Below, in pieces: positions 15,212 to 24,949 of a stretch of 64,000 nucleotides of DNA. A program made the position numbers and the translations under genes. The stretch lies in NCBI RefSeq assembly GCF_042685645.1, contig NZ_JBHUNX010000001.1:4650001-4714000 (forward strand). The letters are read 5' to 3'. The stretch's first letter is position 1. Each line of letters begins with the position of its first letter. The notes under the pieces were generated by a model. That model was not told the DNA's origin, ran no database searches, and saw nothing but the letters and a program-made list of their open reading frames with translations. Origin of the DNA: Salininema proteolyticum (GTDB taxonomy: Bacteria; Actinomycetota; Actinomycetes; Mycobacteriales; Micromonosporaceae).

Positions 15212-16508
15212 GATCTGTATCGTACGGGGGCGCCATTCGTGACAGTCGGCCATACCCTCCGAACGCGATCACGTAGGCCGCCGCCACGGCCGCCAGCGTG
15301 GGCGGGGTGTACCCGTCGCCGGGCACGGTGAACGCCCCCGCGAATAGTCCCGTCAGGTAGCCGACGTTGTAGACCGTGTCGTTCAGGGAGAAGACGCGGC
15401 CCCGGTAGTCGTCGGGGACGCCGGCCTGGATCGCCGTGTCCACGGTGATCTTGACGCCCTGCGAGGCGATGTTGATGAAGATGACGGCGACGGCGAACAT
15501 GAACGGCCGCATGGTGGCCGCGAGCATGGCCGTCATCGCGGCGCACAGCAGCAGGAGGCTCAGCACCCACTGGCGGGGCCCGGTCAGCCGCGTGGCGCGG
15601 GGCGTCGCCACCGCCGCGATCGCCACGCCCGCGTTGCCCAGAACCGCCAGGATGAGGAGCCACCGCAGCGAGTCCTGGCCGTCGGGGTGGAGGTTGGGGT
15701 CGTGGAAGAAGCCGAAGAACAGCACGATGCTGACGATGAACACGACGCCGTAGAGCAGGCGGTGGAGCCCCTGCAGCGCCATGACCAGGGCCGGTCCGGG
15801 CACGCGGCGGAGGAACTTGAGCCCTTCGACCAGTCCGCGGCTCGTCTCGGCCAGTCCGCGCAGGAGTCCGGTGGCGGGCCGTTCCCTCTCTTCGGGGCCG
15901 AGGTCGCCCCGCGCGAAGGAGCGGAGCATGATCCCCGCCGACACCGAGTAGCCGACGCCGGCGGTGAAGGCCATGGCCGCGTAGGGGACTCCGGAGTGGA
16001 GCAGCTGTCCCGCGCCCGCCGCCGCGATACCCGTCCCGAAGGCGACGGCGCCGAGTGTGGAGGCCACCGAGTTGGCCGTCACGAGTTCATCGTCGCGGAC
16101 CACGTGTGGGTGGGCGGCGGTCAGACCGGCCAGGACGAAGCGATTGAGCGCCAGGACTCCCATGGCGCACACGATCCACAGCCAGTCGAAGCCCGCCGGG
16201 AGGATCCCGGCGACCACGAGGGTGAGCCCGGCGCGGACGAGGTTGGCGGCGATGGTCAGGTTCCGCCGGCTGAACCGGTCGAGCACCACGCCCACGTACG
16301 GTCCCAGGAGCGAGTAGGGGCCCACCAGGATCATGAACGCCATCGCGTAGTTGAGCGGGTCGGCGCGGACGTCGGGGCTGAAGAAGACGCTGAGCGCCAG
16401 GGAGGCCTGGAAGAGCCCGTCGGAGGCCTGCGAGGTGAGCCGGACGGCGAGGAGGCGTCGGAACCCGGTGCTCGCGGCCAGCTTTCTCAGGTGCCCGGCG
16501 GTCTTCAC
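15198..16508 (-). CDS. MFS-type transporter
   Basis: 436 residues from the GTG at 16508; the much longer reading reaching 17255 is an Arg/Pro-rich shadow over ino1. About ten to twelve hydrophobic helices are visible with the MFS loop pattern GPYVGVVLDRFSRRNLTIAAN between helices 2 and 3. Similar permeases are annotated as drug or macrolide exporters, but substrate cannot be deduced. The ribosome site is weak. It precedes and overlaps the cyclophilin gene. Confidence 0.75.
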   Translation of the reverse strand: MKTAGHLRKLAASTGFRRLLAVRLTSQASDGLFQASLALSVFFSPDVRADPLNYAMAFMILVGPYSLLGPYVGVVLDRFSRRNLTIAANLVRAGLTLVVAGILPAGFDWLWIVCAMGVLALNRFVLAGLTAAHPHVVRDDELVTANSVASTLGAVAFGTGIAAAGAGQLLHSGVPYAAMAFTAGVGYSVSAGIMLRSFARGDLGPEERERPATGLLRGLAETSRGLVEGLKFLRRVPGPALVMALQGLHRLLYGVVFIVSIVLFFGFFHDPNLHPDGQDSLRWLLILAVLGNAGVAIAAVATPRATRLTGPRQWVLSLLLLCAAMTAMLAATMRPFMFAVAVIFINIASQGVKITVDTAIQAGVPDDYRGRVFSLNDTVYNVGYLTGLFAGAFTVPGDGYTPPTLAAVAAAYVIAFGGYGRLSRMAPPYDTDHERR

Positions 16509-16654
16509 AAGGTGAGGATAACGTGCGCCTTTGTCCCTGTACAGCGTTTCAGCGGAACGGTTCCCCGATAGAGGCGGGGCTTTCCTTTGGGCCGCAAAGA
16601 ACCAGCGGCCGCGACCGGGTCGCCGTAGTCCGGGGCCACTCCTCGGGCACGGTA

Positions 16655-16680
16655 AAGGGGCGGTCTTCCGACCGCCCCTT
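16655..16680 (-). terminator. intrinsic terminator of ino1
   Basis: AAGGGGCGGTC at 16655-16665 pairs with GACCGCCCCTT at 16670-16680 across a TTCC loop, 14 bases beyond the ino1 stop; on the minus strand it runs into TTTACC. Confidence 0.7.
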
Positions 16681-16693
16681 CGACCCGGTGCCG

Positions 16694-17761
16694 CTACTGG
16701 GAGATGAACTCCTCGACGGCGTCGCGGGCCTGCTCGTCGCTGTACTGCTCCGGCGGGCTCTTCATGAAGTAGGAGGAGGCGCTGAGAACCGGGCCGGCGT
16801 GGCCGCGGTCCTTGGCGATCTTCGCCGCGCGCAGGGCGTCGATGATGACGCCCGCCGAGTTCGGCGAGTCCCACACCTCGAGCTTCAGCTCCGCGTTGAG
16901 CGGCACGTCGCCGAACGTGGTGCCCTCCAGGCGGATGTAGGCCCACTTGCGGTCGGTCAGCCACGGGACGTGGTCCGACGGGCCGATGTGGACGTCGGCT
17001 CCCTGCATCTCGTGCGGGATCTGGCTGGTGACCGACTGGGTCTTGGAGATCTTCTTGCTCTGCAGGCGGGTGCGCTCCAGCATGTTCATGAAGTCCATGT
17101 TGCCGCCGAAGTTCAGCTGGTAGGTGTGGTCCAGCCGGACTCCGCGGTCCTCGAAGAGCTTGGCGAGCACGCGGTGCACGATGGTCGCGCCGACCTGCGA
17201 CTTGATGTCGTCGCCGACGATCGGCAGGCCCGCGTCCTCGAACTTCTTCGCCCACTCCGGGTCGGAGGCGATGAACACCGGCAGGGCGTTGACGAACGCC
17301 GCCCCGGCGTCGATCGCGGCCTGGGCGTAGAACTTCGCCGCGTCCTCACTGCCGACCGGGAGGTAGCAGACGACCACGTCGACCTGCGCCTCGCGCAGTG
17401 CCTGGGCCACGTCCACCGGCGCCTGGTCGGACTCCTCGACCATCTCGGTGTAGTACTGGCCGAGACCGTCGAGGGTCGGGCCGCGCTGCACAGTGACACC
17501 AGTGGGCGGGACCTCCGCGAAGGTGATGGTGTTGTTCTCCGAGGCCGTGACGGCCTCCGAGAGGTCCTGGCCAACCTTCTTGGCGTCCACGTCGAAGGCG
17601 GCGGTGAACTCGACGTCGCCGACGTGGTAGTCGCCGAACTGGACGTGCATGAGCCCGGGGACCCTGTCACCCGGCTCGGCGTCCTTGTAGTACTCGACTC
17701 CTTGAACCAGTGACGAGGCGCAGTTTCCCACGCCGACAATGGCCACGCGAATTTTACTCAT
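16694..17761 (-). CDS. ino1: myo-inositol-1-phosphate synthase
   Basis: 355 residues from the ATG at 17761. It converts glucose 6-phosphate to inositol 1-phosphate with NAD, feeding phosphatidylinositol and mycothiol synthesis. The N-terminal Rossmann motif is VAIVGVGNCASSLVQG (6-21), and the family segments YLPVGSEDAAKFYAQAA, NFGGNMDFMNML and RLEGTTFGDVPLNAELKLE are intact; length is standard for actinobacterial enzymes. The start overlaps the upstream padR stop by eight bases. The padR-ino1 pair is the same as Rv0047c-Rv0046c of M. tuberculosis. Confidence 0.95.
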   Translation of the reverse strand: MSKIRVAIVGVGNCASSLVQGVEYYKDAEPGDRVPGLMHVQFGDYHVGDVEFTAAFDVDAKKVGQDLSEAVTASENNTITFAEVPPTGVTVQRGPTLDGLGQYYTEMVEESDQAPVDVAQALREAQVDVVVCYLPVGSEDAAKFYAQAAIDAGAAFVNALPVFIASDPEWAKKFEDAGLPIVGDDIKSQVGATIVHRVLAKLFEDRGVRLDHTYQLNFGGNMDFMNMLERTRLQSKKISKTQSVTSQIPHEMQGADVHIGPSDHVPWLTDRKWAYIRLEGTTFGDVPLNAELKLEVWDSPNSAGVIIDALRAAKIAKDRGHAGPVLSASSYFMKSPPEQYSDEQARDAVEEFISQ

Positions 17762-18428
17762 CGCGCTTGTCTCCTTTACTGATGTTTCTGCTTCCTTCAG
17801 TATCGTCCAGGTGTTCTGATTGGTCATGCCGTGGACTGACCAGCCGGTCGCCGAGATCACTGTGCGAGTGCCGACGGCCCTCCTCCGAGGCGATGAGCTC
17901 GTTGAGCCACCTCACCTCCCGCTCCGCGGTCTCCAGCCCGTACTTCTGCAGGGCCAGGCCGTAGGCGTCGAGACGCTCGGCGGTGCGGTTCAGTGCGGAG
18001 TTGAGCCTTTCGCGGCGCTCCTCGACCCGCCGCCTCCGCGCCTCCAGGATGCGCAGGCGGTTGGCCGGATCCGTCCTGGAGAAGAACGCCAGGTGGACCC
18101 CGAACATTGCCTCATCGGCGCCATCGGGGTTCGAATCACACATGAGCTGGGCGAAATGTTCCTTTCCTGCCGGAGTGAGGCGATAGACCTTGCGGGCTCG
18201 ACGTCCGGAGAGAACGCGTTTGCCGGAGGGGCCAAGGGTGTCGTCCTCCTCCGCCGGCGCCTCCTCTTCGATCCAGCCCTTGGTCCGCAGACGTTTCAGA
18301 GTCGGGTACAGCGAGCCGTAGCTGATGGCGGCGCGCAGCGCCCCCAAGAGCGACAGGAGCCGCTTTCGCAGCTCATAGCCGTGCATGGGCGATTCGTGCA
18401 GGAGGCCGAGTATCGCCAGCTCGAGCAT
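17754..18428 (-). CDS. PadR-family regulator upstream of ino1
   Basis: 224 residues from the ATG at 18428, supported by GGAGAGGGG just upstream (a Met ten residues earlier lacks it). Residues 1-95 are the winged helix (MLELAILGLLHESPMHGYEL, ISYGSLYPTLKRL) with a long wing, and residues 105-190 are the antiparallel dimerisation helices. It is translationally coupled to ino1, so probably controls its own operon and inositol synthesis. The palindrome at 18551-18563 is a candidate operator. Confidence 0.85.
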   Translation of the reverse strand: MLELAILGLLHESPMHGYELRKRLLSLLGALRAAISYGSLYPTLKRLRTKGWIEEEAPAEEDDTLGPSGKRVLSGRRARKVYRLTPAGKEHFAQLMCDSNPDGADEAMFGVHLAFFSRTDPANRLRILEARRRRVEERRERLNSALNRTAERLDAYGLALQKYGLETAEREVRWLNELIASEEGRRHSHSDLGDRLVSPRHDQSEHLDDTEGSRNISKGDKRDE

Positions 18429-19176
18429 CTTCCCCTCTCCGTCCTTCCGGCCCGGCATCGCCTCCCCGCGGCCGCCTGGACGACGGCCCAGGCCTCGGCT
18501 TGCGCCGTGGCTCGGTCCGGTGGCGGGTCCGAGCCAGTATCGACCTGATGTATCGAAGCGATATATGGTTGAACCCTACGTCGTCCACCGAGCACTGTCA
18601 ACCGAATCGGCCATCCCCGCCTCCTCCGAACGTCGCCTCTTGTTGTAGTACCGTTCACAGAAGCTCGGGAGGCGGGCGGAGGACGGATATAGTGACTACC
18701 TTGATAGCGTCGCCGTTCGAGTGAGCTTGGCGGGCAGCGCGAAGCCGAAAACGCCCGGTGAGACGCCCTGCCACTCCACCTGGGGCGCAATTCAATAACA
18801 ATTCGATAACGAGAAGCGACCTGACGCCCGATCAGGACGTGGAATGGGTAGGGGAACTCTGCGCCCTCCGCGATTCCCGTGCCCCACACGGCGTGACAAT
18901 CCGTAGTCGGACAATGGCGCCCGGTAGCATCACAACCGAATCTAACAGCGCCCGCGGCTTCCAGGGGATTGCCAGGCCGGGTATGGCACACTGCCTCGCG
19001 AGTGACAGACTCCCGTGCCCCACCCGTGCGCGAGCCCAGGTGAGCACAAGGGTGCCGTCCTGACGACCGGTCAGGAGCCCCACCCCGGACAGGGGTCCAG
19101 GCGAATGCCGGGACACCACGAACTGACCGCCGCCGCCCGCGAGGACGGCGACGACCGATGTGGATGGTAAAGACGA
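18429..19176. other. long intergenic region between padR and ponA
   Basis: 748 bases between divergent genes without a convincing ORF; possible short frames look like random GC-rich readings. The part 18780-18830 is AT-richer (CAATAACAATTCGATAACGAG). It should contain the promoters of the padR-ino1 operon and of the penicillin-binding protein gene. Confidence 0.4.
18551..18563. promoter_or_regulatory. candidate PadR operator
   Basis: The palindrome TATCG-AAG-CGATA lies about 120 bases before the padR start, followed by ATATGG. AT-containing palindromes of this shape are typical PadR binding sites. A half-site TATCGA also lies at 18539-18544. Confidence 0.45.
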
Positions 19177-22100
19177 ATGACTGACAATGGTTACCGCCCC
19201 GGCCAGGGCGACCCGCAAGGGGGCTACGGCTGGGGAGGCGGACAGCAGCCGGGCGACACCGGTCGCTCGCCCGCCGGCGGCAGCGCCTCCGTTCCCAATG
19301 GCGGCGCGTCCGTCCCGCCCCCGACCGGTTCCTTCCGCGGCGGCGCCTCGGTGCCCCCCCGCGAACGGCCCGCGCTCCGGAAGCGCCTCCGTCCCGCCTG
19401 CGGGCGGCCCCGGCCCCGGCAGTGCCTCTGTTCCACCGGCGAGCGGACCCCGTTCCGGCAGCGCGTCCGTTCCTCCCGCCTCCGGGCCCCGCTCCGGTAG
19501 CGCCTCGGTGCCGCCGCCCGGCGGCGACAACTCCGGGCGCGTGAGCGTGGGAGGCGGCGGTGGAGTTCCGCCGCGCGGCCCCTCGTCCGGCAGCGCCTCA
19601 GTCAGCCCCTCCGGATCCGGCCCCGGTAGGGCCTCCGTCACCGGCAAGCGTACCGGCGCCCTCTCCGAGGACGATCTCAAGGACAAGAAGAAGAAAAAGC
19701 GCTCCAAGACCCGCAAGCGCGTCTACGCGGTCCTGATCGCCGTCATGGTCATGTTCCTCGGCGCGGGGACCTTCGTCGGCGCCATGTTCTTCCAAGAGAT
19801 ACAGACCCCCGACGACACCCCGTTCGGCGAGAACACCACCTTCCTCTACGCCGACGGCGAGAGCGAGATGGCCGGCTACGGCTACCGCTTCCGCGAGCTC
19901 ATCGACTCCACCGACGACCTCCCCGAAACCGTCAGGTGGTCCACCGTCGCCTCCGAGGACATGAAGTTCTACGAGCACGACGGCGTCGACATCAAGCGCA
20001 CCATGGGCGCCTTCATCAACAACCTCACCGGCGGCGACCAGCAGGGAGCCTCGACCATCTCCCAGCAGTACGCCGGCGCTCTGGCCAAGTTCCGCGACGA
20101 CAAGTCGTACACCCGCAAGGCCAAAGAGGCCGTCATGGCCATCAAGCTCGAGCAGGAGTTCTCCAAGGACGAGATCCTCCGCCACTACCTGAACCTCTCC
20201 TACTTCGGGCGCGGCGCGGTCGGCGTCGGAGCCGCCTCCAAGGCCTACTTCAACAAGCCGGTGGACGAACTCTCTTGGGGCGAAGCCGCCTTTATCATCA
20301 TGCAGGTGAAGTCGCCCAACGGCGCCTATGACCCCGTCCTTAAGGGGGAAGAGGTCGAACAAGCCGCCACCGACCGGTGGGAGTACGTCATGGGCAACCT
20401 CTGGACTATGCACGAGCAGAACGGCATGACCAAGGAGGACTACGACGCCGCGATGGACGAGGGTCTGCCCCAGGCGGTCGACGCCGATCTCAGGGCGCCC
20501 AGCTGGGGCGGTGACAAGGCCACCGGCTTCATCACCAACGAGATCGACGGCTACATCTACGAAGAGCTCGAAGAGCACTACGATCTTTCCAAGGACGATC
20601 TCTACGGCGAAAAGCCGGAGACCGGCGGCTACACGATCGTCACCACGATCGACAAGGAGATCCAGGCGCTCACCGAGGAGACCGCCAGTCGCGGCCCCCT
20701 CGAGAAGCAGAAGAACGACGATGGTGACTGGATTGACGGCGAGGGCAACGTCGTCGACTCGGAGGCCGACGCCGCCGTCAAGTACTTCAAGAACGAGAAG
20801 GTCACCGACGACGAGGGCAAGGCCGTAGCCATGCCGCGCCACAAGAACGACAACGAAAAAGCCGCTCTCGTGGACCGCAACCCGTCCATGACCGACGCCG
20901 TCGTCGTCGTCGAGCCCGGCACCGGTCGCGTCCTCGGCTACTACGGCGGAGACGACGGCTTCGGCTACGACAACGCCGGCCCCACCGCCGCGAAGCCGCC
21001 GTCGTCGACGTTCAAGATGGCCACCGTCGCCACCGCGATCTCCGAGCAGTCCAGCCTCAAATCCTGGTGGGACGGCTCCAGCCCCCGCGAGTTCGTGGGC
21101 CGTGGCAAGGACGACGGCGACGCGTCGACTCCGGAGAGCCAGAACGGCGACCCGGTCCACAACGCCGGCAACAAGGACGCGGGCGACGTACAGCTCCAGA
21201 CAGCCCTCGAGGACTCGCTGAACACCCCGATGTTCGCCATCGCCGACCACTTCGGCGCCACCAAGATCCTCAAGACCGCCGCCGAGATGGGCGTCGAGAA
21301 CATGACCCGCCCGGTCAATGCGGCCTGGGAGGACAGCACCTTCAACGCCGTCTTCGAACTGAGGGTCAAGGGCGAGACCGTCGAGTACGCCATGCGCGGC
21401 CAGGGCCAGTACGAGAGCGGCGAGTGGGCGGTCGACGAGCGGGAGAACATCGACGACATGGCCTACCTGCGCTGGGCCAACGAGGACAACTCCAACGAGG
21501 GCGTCTACGCCTCGGACGACAACGAACCGGTCTGGTACCCGCTCACCAACGACACCGGGCGTTTCCCGTTCGACCGGGAAATCTCGTTCGGCCAGTACGG
21601 CGTGAGCGTGCAGGACCTCTCGGCCATGTTCGCCACCATCGCCAACAACGGCGTGTACAACGAGACCCGCTACGTCGAGAAGGTCTACGACCGCGACGGG
21701 AACGAGCTCGAGCCGAAGAAGCCCTACGATCAGCGTCAGGCCATCAAGGAAGAGGTCGCCCGCGACCTCCAGTTCGCCGGTGCGAAGATCGACGCCGCCG
21801 CCGGTCAGGAAGGACAGGTCACGCACCAGTTCTTCGGCAAGACCGGTACGTGGGAAGCGGCCAAGCAGTTCGGCGGCACCGCCAACGCCCACGCCCTCTA
21901 TGCCGGAGCGATCAAGCAGATGTCCATCGCCGCCTGGGTCGGAAACGCCGGCGCGGACACCTTCCCACTCCTCAACGAGGACGGGGCGATCATGGACGGA
22001 TCCTACGGTTATACGCTGTCCGGTCCGGTCTGGAACGACCTGATGCAGAAGATCATCAAGTCCAAGAAGCTCGAAGACGTCGGATGGGACGGTCCCGCCA

Positions 22101-22510
22101 ACTTCGGCAAGGACACCACCTTCGACATCGAGGGCGACGACGGCAAGCTCAGCGCCGACTCCCCGTACTGCAAGTCCCACAAGAACGACCCGAAGTGCGA
22201 GCAGGAAGAGAAGGACAAGGACAAGGACGACGAGGACTCGTCCGAATGCTCCGCCTTCGACGAAGCCATCGGCCTGTGCGGAAACGAGGACGAGGACGGC
22301 GAAAACGGCGGTGAGAACGGGGGCGAAGACGGCAATGGCGACGAGTCCCACCCGCCCGGCGAAGGCGGGGAAGGCGGCGAGGACTGCAACCCGTTCCTCG
22401 AAGACTGCGAGGGCACGAACGGTGAGGGCGGCCAGGACCAGAACTCCAGCGCCGGCACCACCGAATCGGCGACACGCAATCCACGCCAGCAGATCGAGTT
22501 AACCAGTTGA
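19177..22510 (+). CDS. class A penicillin-binding protein (PonA type), N-terminus split by C7 tract
   Basis: Two frames. From the ATG at 19177 the N-terminus is well formed (MTDNGYRPGQGD with GGSASVP repeats) until a run of seven C at 19354-19360, after which the good frame is the one that is also open from an ATG at 19187. Removing one C joins them in phase; otherwise use 19187. Then follow a cytoplasmic repeat region, one membrane helix (about 19722-19790), the GT51 transglycosylase (EDMKFYEHDG, QGASTISQQY, YFGRGAVGVGAASKAYF) and the transpeptidase with STFK (about 21005), SLN (about 21214) and KTG (about 21838). The C-terminus is a long acidic Gly/Glu/Asp tail. It polymerises and crosslinks peptidoglycan. 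Confidence 0.85.
19276..19530 (+). repeat. degenerate tandem repeat encoding SASVPP motifs
   Basis: Six or seven imperfect units of about 36-42 bases encode variants of SGPRSGSASVPPA in the cytoplasmic N-terminus of the penicillin-binding protein. Such Pro/Ser repeats are disordered, phosphorylatable and prone to length change. The C7 frameshift tract lies inside this block. Confidence 0.65.
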
Positions 22511-22512
22511 AC

Positions 22513-22542
22513 AGGGCCCGGGAGGCGACTCCCGGGCCCTTT
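22513..22542 (+). terminator. terminator of the penicillin-binding protein gene
   Basis: AGGGCCCGGGAG at 22513-22524 pairs with CTCCCGGGCCCT at 22529-22540 over a GCGA loop, directly after the stop codon. Confidence 0.75.
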
Positions 22543-22592
22543 CGCTTCTCCCGGCACGGACCGGCCCGTCGCGTCCGCTAGGCTCGATACCG

Positions 22593-23969
22593 ATGAGCAC
22601 TTCAGAAAGGGCGCCGGTCTCGCCCTCCCGCACCGACCCCTTCGTGCGCATGGCCTCGAAACTCATCGGCGGACCGCTGGGCCGCCACGCCGTCGATCCT
22701 CCCCGTCGACGGTTCTGGAATCCCTATTACGTCACGATGGCCGTCGCCATCGGCGTTCTCGCGCTCGCCTGGTTCCAGAAGGCTCCCTGTGTCGACGGCG
22801 GTTGGGTCGACAATCTGCAGTACAAGGAGGCCTGCTACACCGATATTCGGGCCCTCTGGGGTGCCGAGCGGCTCAACGAAGGGGCCGTGCCGTACCGGGA
22901 CCACCCCGTCGAGTACCCCGTTCTGACCGGCTGGTTCATGGGGATCTGGGGGCAGATCGGCTTCCTCGCCGAGCAGATGCTCGGCGTCAACGGCGGGGCG
23001 CTCTTCTACAACCTCAACGCCATCGCGCTCGCCGTGCTCGGGCTGCTGACCGTCACCGCGATCCACAAGATGCGCTACCAGCGTCGTCCCTGGGACGCGA
23101 TGATGTTCGCCGCCGCGCCGGTCATGGTCTTCACCGCCTATGTCAACTGGGACCTGCTCGCCATTGCCGCGACCGCGTTCTTCTTCCTCTACTGGAAGCG
23201 ACGAAGGCCGCTCATCGCCGGCCTCTTCCTCGGGCTGGCCGTTGCGGCGAAGTTCTATCCTCTCCTCTTCGCGGGGCCCATGCTCGTTCTGGCGCTGCGC
23301 CGCGACGGCTTTTCGCTGGGGCGACTGGTCTATACCGTCAAGACGCTCGCCACTGGCGCGATCGTCTGGATCCTGATCAACGGGCCCGTGGCCTACCTCT
23401 GGCCCGATTCCTGGATGCGGTTCTTCGAGCTCAATTCGGAGAGGTTCGTCGACTGGGGGACCGGGTGGTACGTGCTCAAGGGGACGTGGGCGCTGCCCCA
23501 GTTCTCGGATGTCGACTGGGTCAATACGGCCTATTTCGTCGCCTTCCTCGTTTGCTGTCTCGGAGTGGCCGCGCTCGGATTTTTCGCCAAGACCAGACCG
23601 AGCCTGGCGCAGCTCTGCTTCCTCGTCGTGGCGGCGTTCCTGCTGACAGGGAAGGTGTGGTCGCAGCAGTACGTGCTGTGGGTGCTGCCCCTGCTCATCC
23701 TCGCGAGGCCGCAGTGGCGGTTGTTCTTGTTCTGGCAAGTGGCAGAGCTCTGCTACTTCTTCGCGTTCTACGGGAAGATGCTGGAGGTCTCCACGTCGGG
23801 TAGTGAGGGCATCAGCGAGGAGCTCTTCCTGGCCGCCGCGAGCTTCCGCTGGATCGCCCTGGCGGTCGTCTGCGCCTTCGTCGTCGCGGATGTGCTTCGC
23901 GGCCGAAACGTTGAAACACAGGACTCGGTTCAGCTGTTGCGCAAAGGGCCCCAGAGACTACCAGCTTGA
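22593..23969 (+). CDS. GT87-family membrane glycosyltransferase
   Basis: 458 residues with about ten transmembrane helices starting at residue 47 (VTMAVAIGVLALAWF). The pattern RDHPVEYPVLTGWFMG followed by VNWDLLAIAATAFFF is the signature of DUF2029/GT87 polyprenyl-phosphate-mannose-dependent transferases, with acidic residues in extracytoplasmic loops as catalytic candidates. In M. tuberculosis the homologous position behind ponA1 is Rv0051. A role in adding sugars to envelope glycans is inferred. It is the last core gene before the accessory island. Confidence 0.8.
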   Translation: MSTSERAPVSPSRTDPFVRMASKLIGGPLGRHAVDPPRRRFWNPYYVTMAVAIGVLALAWFQKAPCVDGGWVDNLQYKEACYTDIRALWGAERLNEGAVPYRDHPVEYPVLTGWFMGIWGQIGFLAEQMLGVNGGALFYNLNAIALAVLGLLTVTAIHKMRYQRRPWDAMMFAAAPVMVFTAYVNWDLLAIAATAFFFLYWKRRRPLIAGLFLGLAVAAKFYPLLFAGPMLVLALRRDGFSLGRLVYTVKTLATGAIVWILINGPVAYLWPDSWMRFFELNSERFVDWGTGWYVLKGTWALPQFSDVDWVNTAYFVAFLVCCLGVAALGFFAKTRPSLAQLCFLVVAAFLLTGKVWSQQYVLWVLPLLILARPQWRLFLFWQVAELCYFFAFYGKMLEVSTSGSEGISEELFLAAASFRWIALAVVCAFVVADVLRGRNVETQDSVQLLRKGPQRLPA

Positions 23970-24032
23970 CGAGGGTGGCGGCACCATCCGATAATAGGGT
24001 CAGCAGACTCAACCGTGGAGGACTCAGTTGTC

Positions 24033-24419
24033 ATGGAACGGCATGAGCCCAGGTTCGACCCTGAGGCGGTAGACCAGACCAGCGCGATGGCCGAACGGCA
24101 ACACGAAGTTGTCGCGAATACGGCAGTTGCGCTGTTCCGCTCCAGTGGTCGGCCGACGGCGCGATTGTGCGGTGGCGGAGCGTCGATGACCGGAGGCGTT
24201 CGTGGCCACGATGAGGCGCTTTGCCAGATGCCGTGGGCGGCGAATCGTGCCGCAGATGGCGAGATGAACGGGCCGCCGATGCCCCATAGTCTCACAAAGG
24301 TAACAATTCGGCAACGAAAAGTGGAGCCGCTGGAAGTCTCAACGGCCGTCGGCAAAAGCTCTGATAGCGGCCTTATACCCGCTGTCACCACCTATTTCAG
24401 GGTTGCAGCCCCCTGCTAA
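24033..24419 (+). pseudogene. possible decayed relative of the T7SS substrate gene downstream
   Basis: An ORF of 128 residues with GGAGGA nine bases before its ATG. Its first residues (MERHEPRFDPEAV) resemble the start of the next gene (MAERKFDPDAV), but the similarity then fades and the rest is not protein-like. It may be a broken duplicate that keeps the promoter and ribosome site. The whole stretch 23970-24491 has no better gene; an opposite-strand frame (24024-24314) looks like a shadow. Confidence 0.3.
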
Positions 24420-24491
24420 TCTGAACGTGACACCCGAGTCAGCCACTAAAGATCCAGTATTCCCGCTCTCTCCCCGAAGGAGGCGCCCCCG

Positions 24492-24851
24492 ATGGCCGAG
24501 CGCAAGTTCGATCCAGACGCCGTAGCCCGATACCGAGACTTCCTAATTTACTGGCTTGACGAGCTCGAAGCCGATGGCGGTCCGATTGACACTATGAAAA
24601 ACGGTGCGCTGAAGAACGCGCCGGCTTTCGGCACCACCACTGAGGGCCTCGCGGCAACAGAGAAGTACGGAACTTCTCACGCGACTATGTGGGGCAACCT
24701 TCAGTCGCTCCGCCAGTCTCTCTTTGGCCTGATTCAGGCTCTGAATAAAGCCATTGAGAACCAGGAAACGACCGAGGAATACAACGTCGACGACTTCAGC
24801 AATGCCTATGCAGACCTCGAAGGTAACTATGAGGACTTGGGCGGAAGCTGA
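24492..24851 (+). CDS. putative T7SS substrate, EspC/ESAT-6-like size
   Basis: 119 residues, all-helical, behind GAAGGAGG. It contains MWGNLQSLRQSL in the middle, where ESAT-6-like proteins have their W-x-G turn, and AYADLE near the C-terminus, which matches the YxxxD/E secretion signal of type VII substrates. No signal peptide. It is the first gene of an island with a lipoprotein and a large WXG protein downstream, and is probably exported as a helical-hairpin dimer, perhaps with the large protein. Assignment is by motif and context. Confidence 0.55.
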   Translation: MAERKFDPDAVARYRDFLIYWLDELEADGGPIDTMKNGALKNAPAFGTTTEGLAATEKYGTSHATMWGNLQSLRQSLFGLIQALNKAIENQETTEEYNVDDFSNAYADLEGNYEDLGGS

Positions 24852-24949
24852 CGTTTCTGGGTGGGTTCCGGTCGTCTGTGACGTACCCGCTACGTTCAAT
24901 ATTTGTACGGCCGTGCACCCGTCGCCAACCGATCGCAAAGGATTAGAGA

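Noticed and set aside
15198..17255. A 685-residue minus-strand reading
   Set aside because: Only the part from 16508 is protein-like (the MFS permease); the upstream part is an Arg/Pro-rich shadow over ino1.
19598..22351. A 917-residue minus-strand ORF across the penicillin-binding protein
   Set aside because: Val/Leu/Asp/Gly-rich antisense shadow of a long GC-rich gene with all catalytic motifs on the plus strand.
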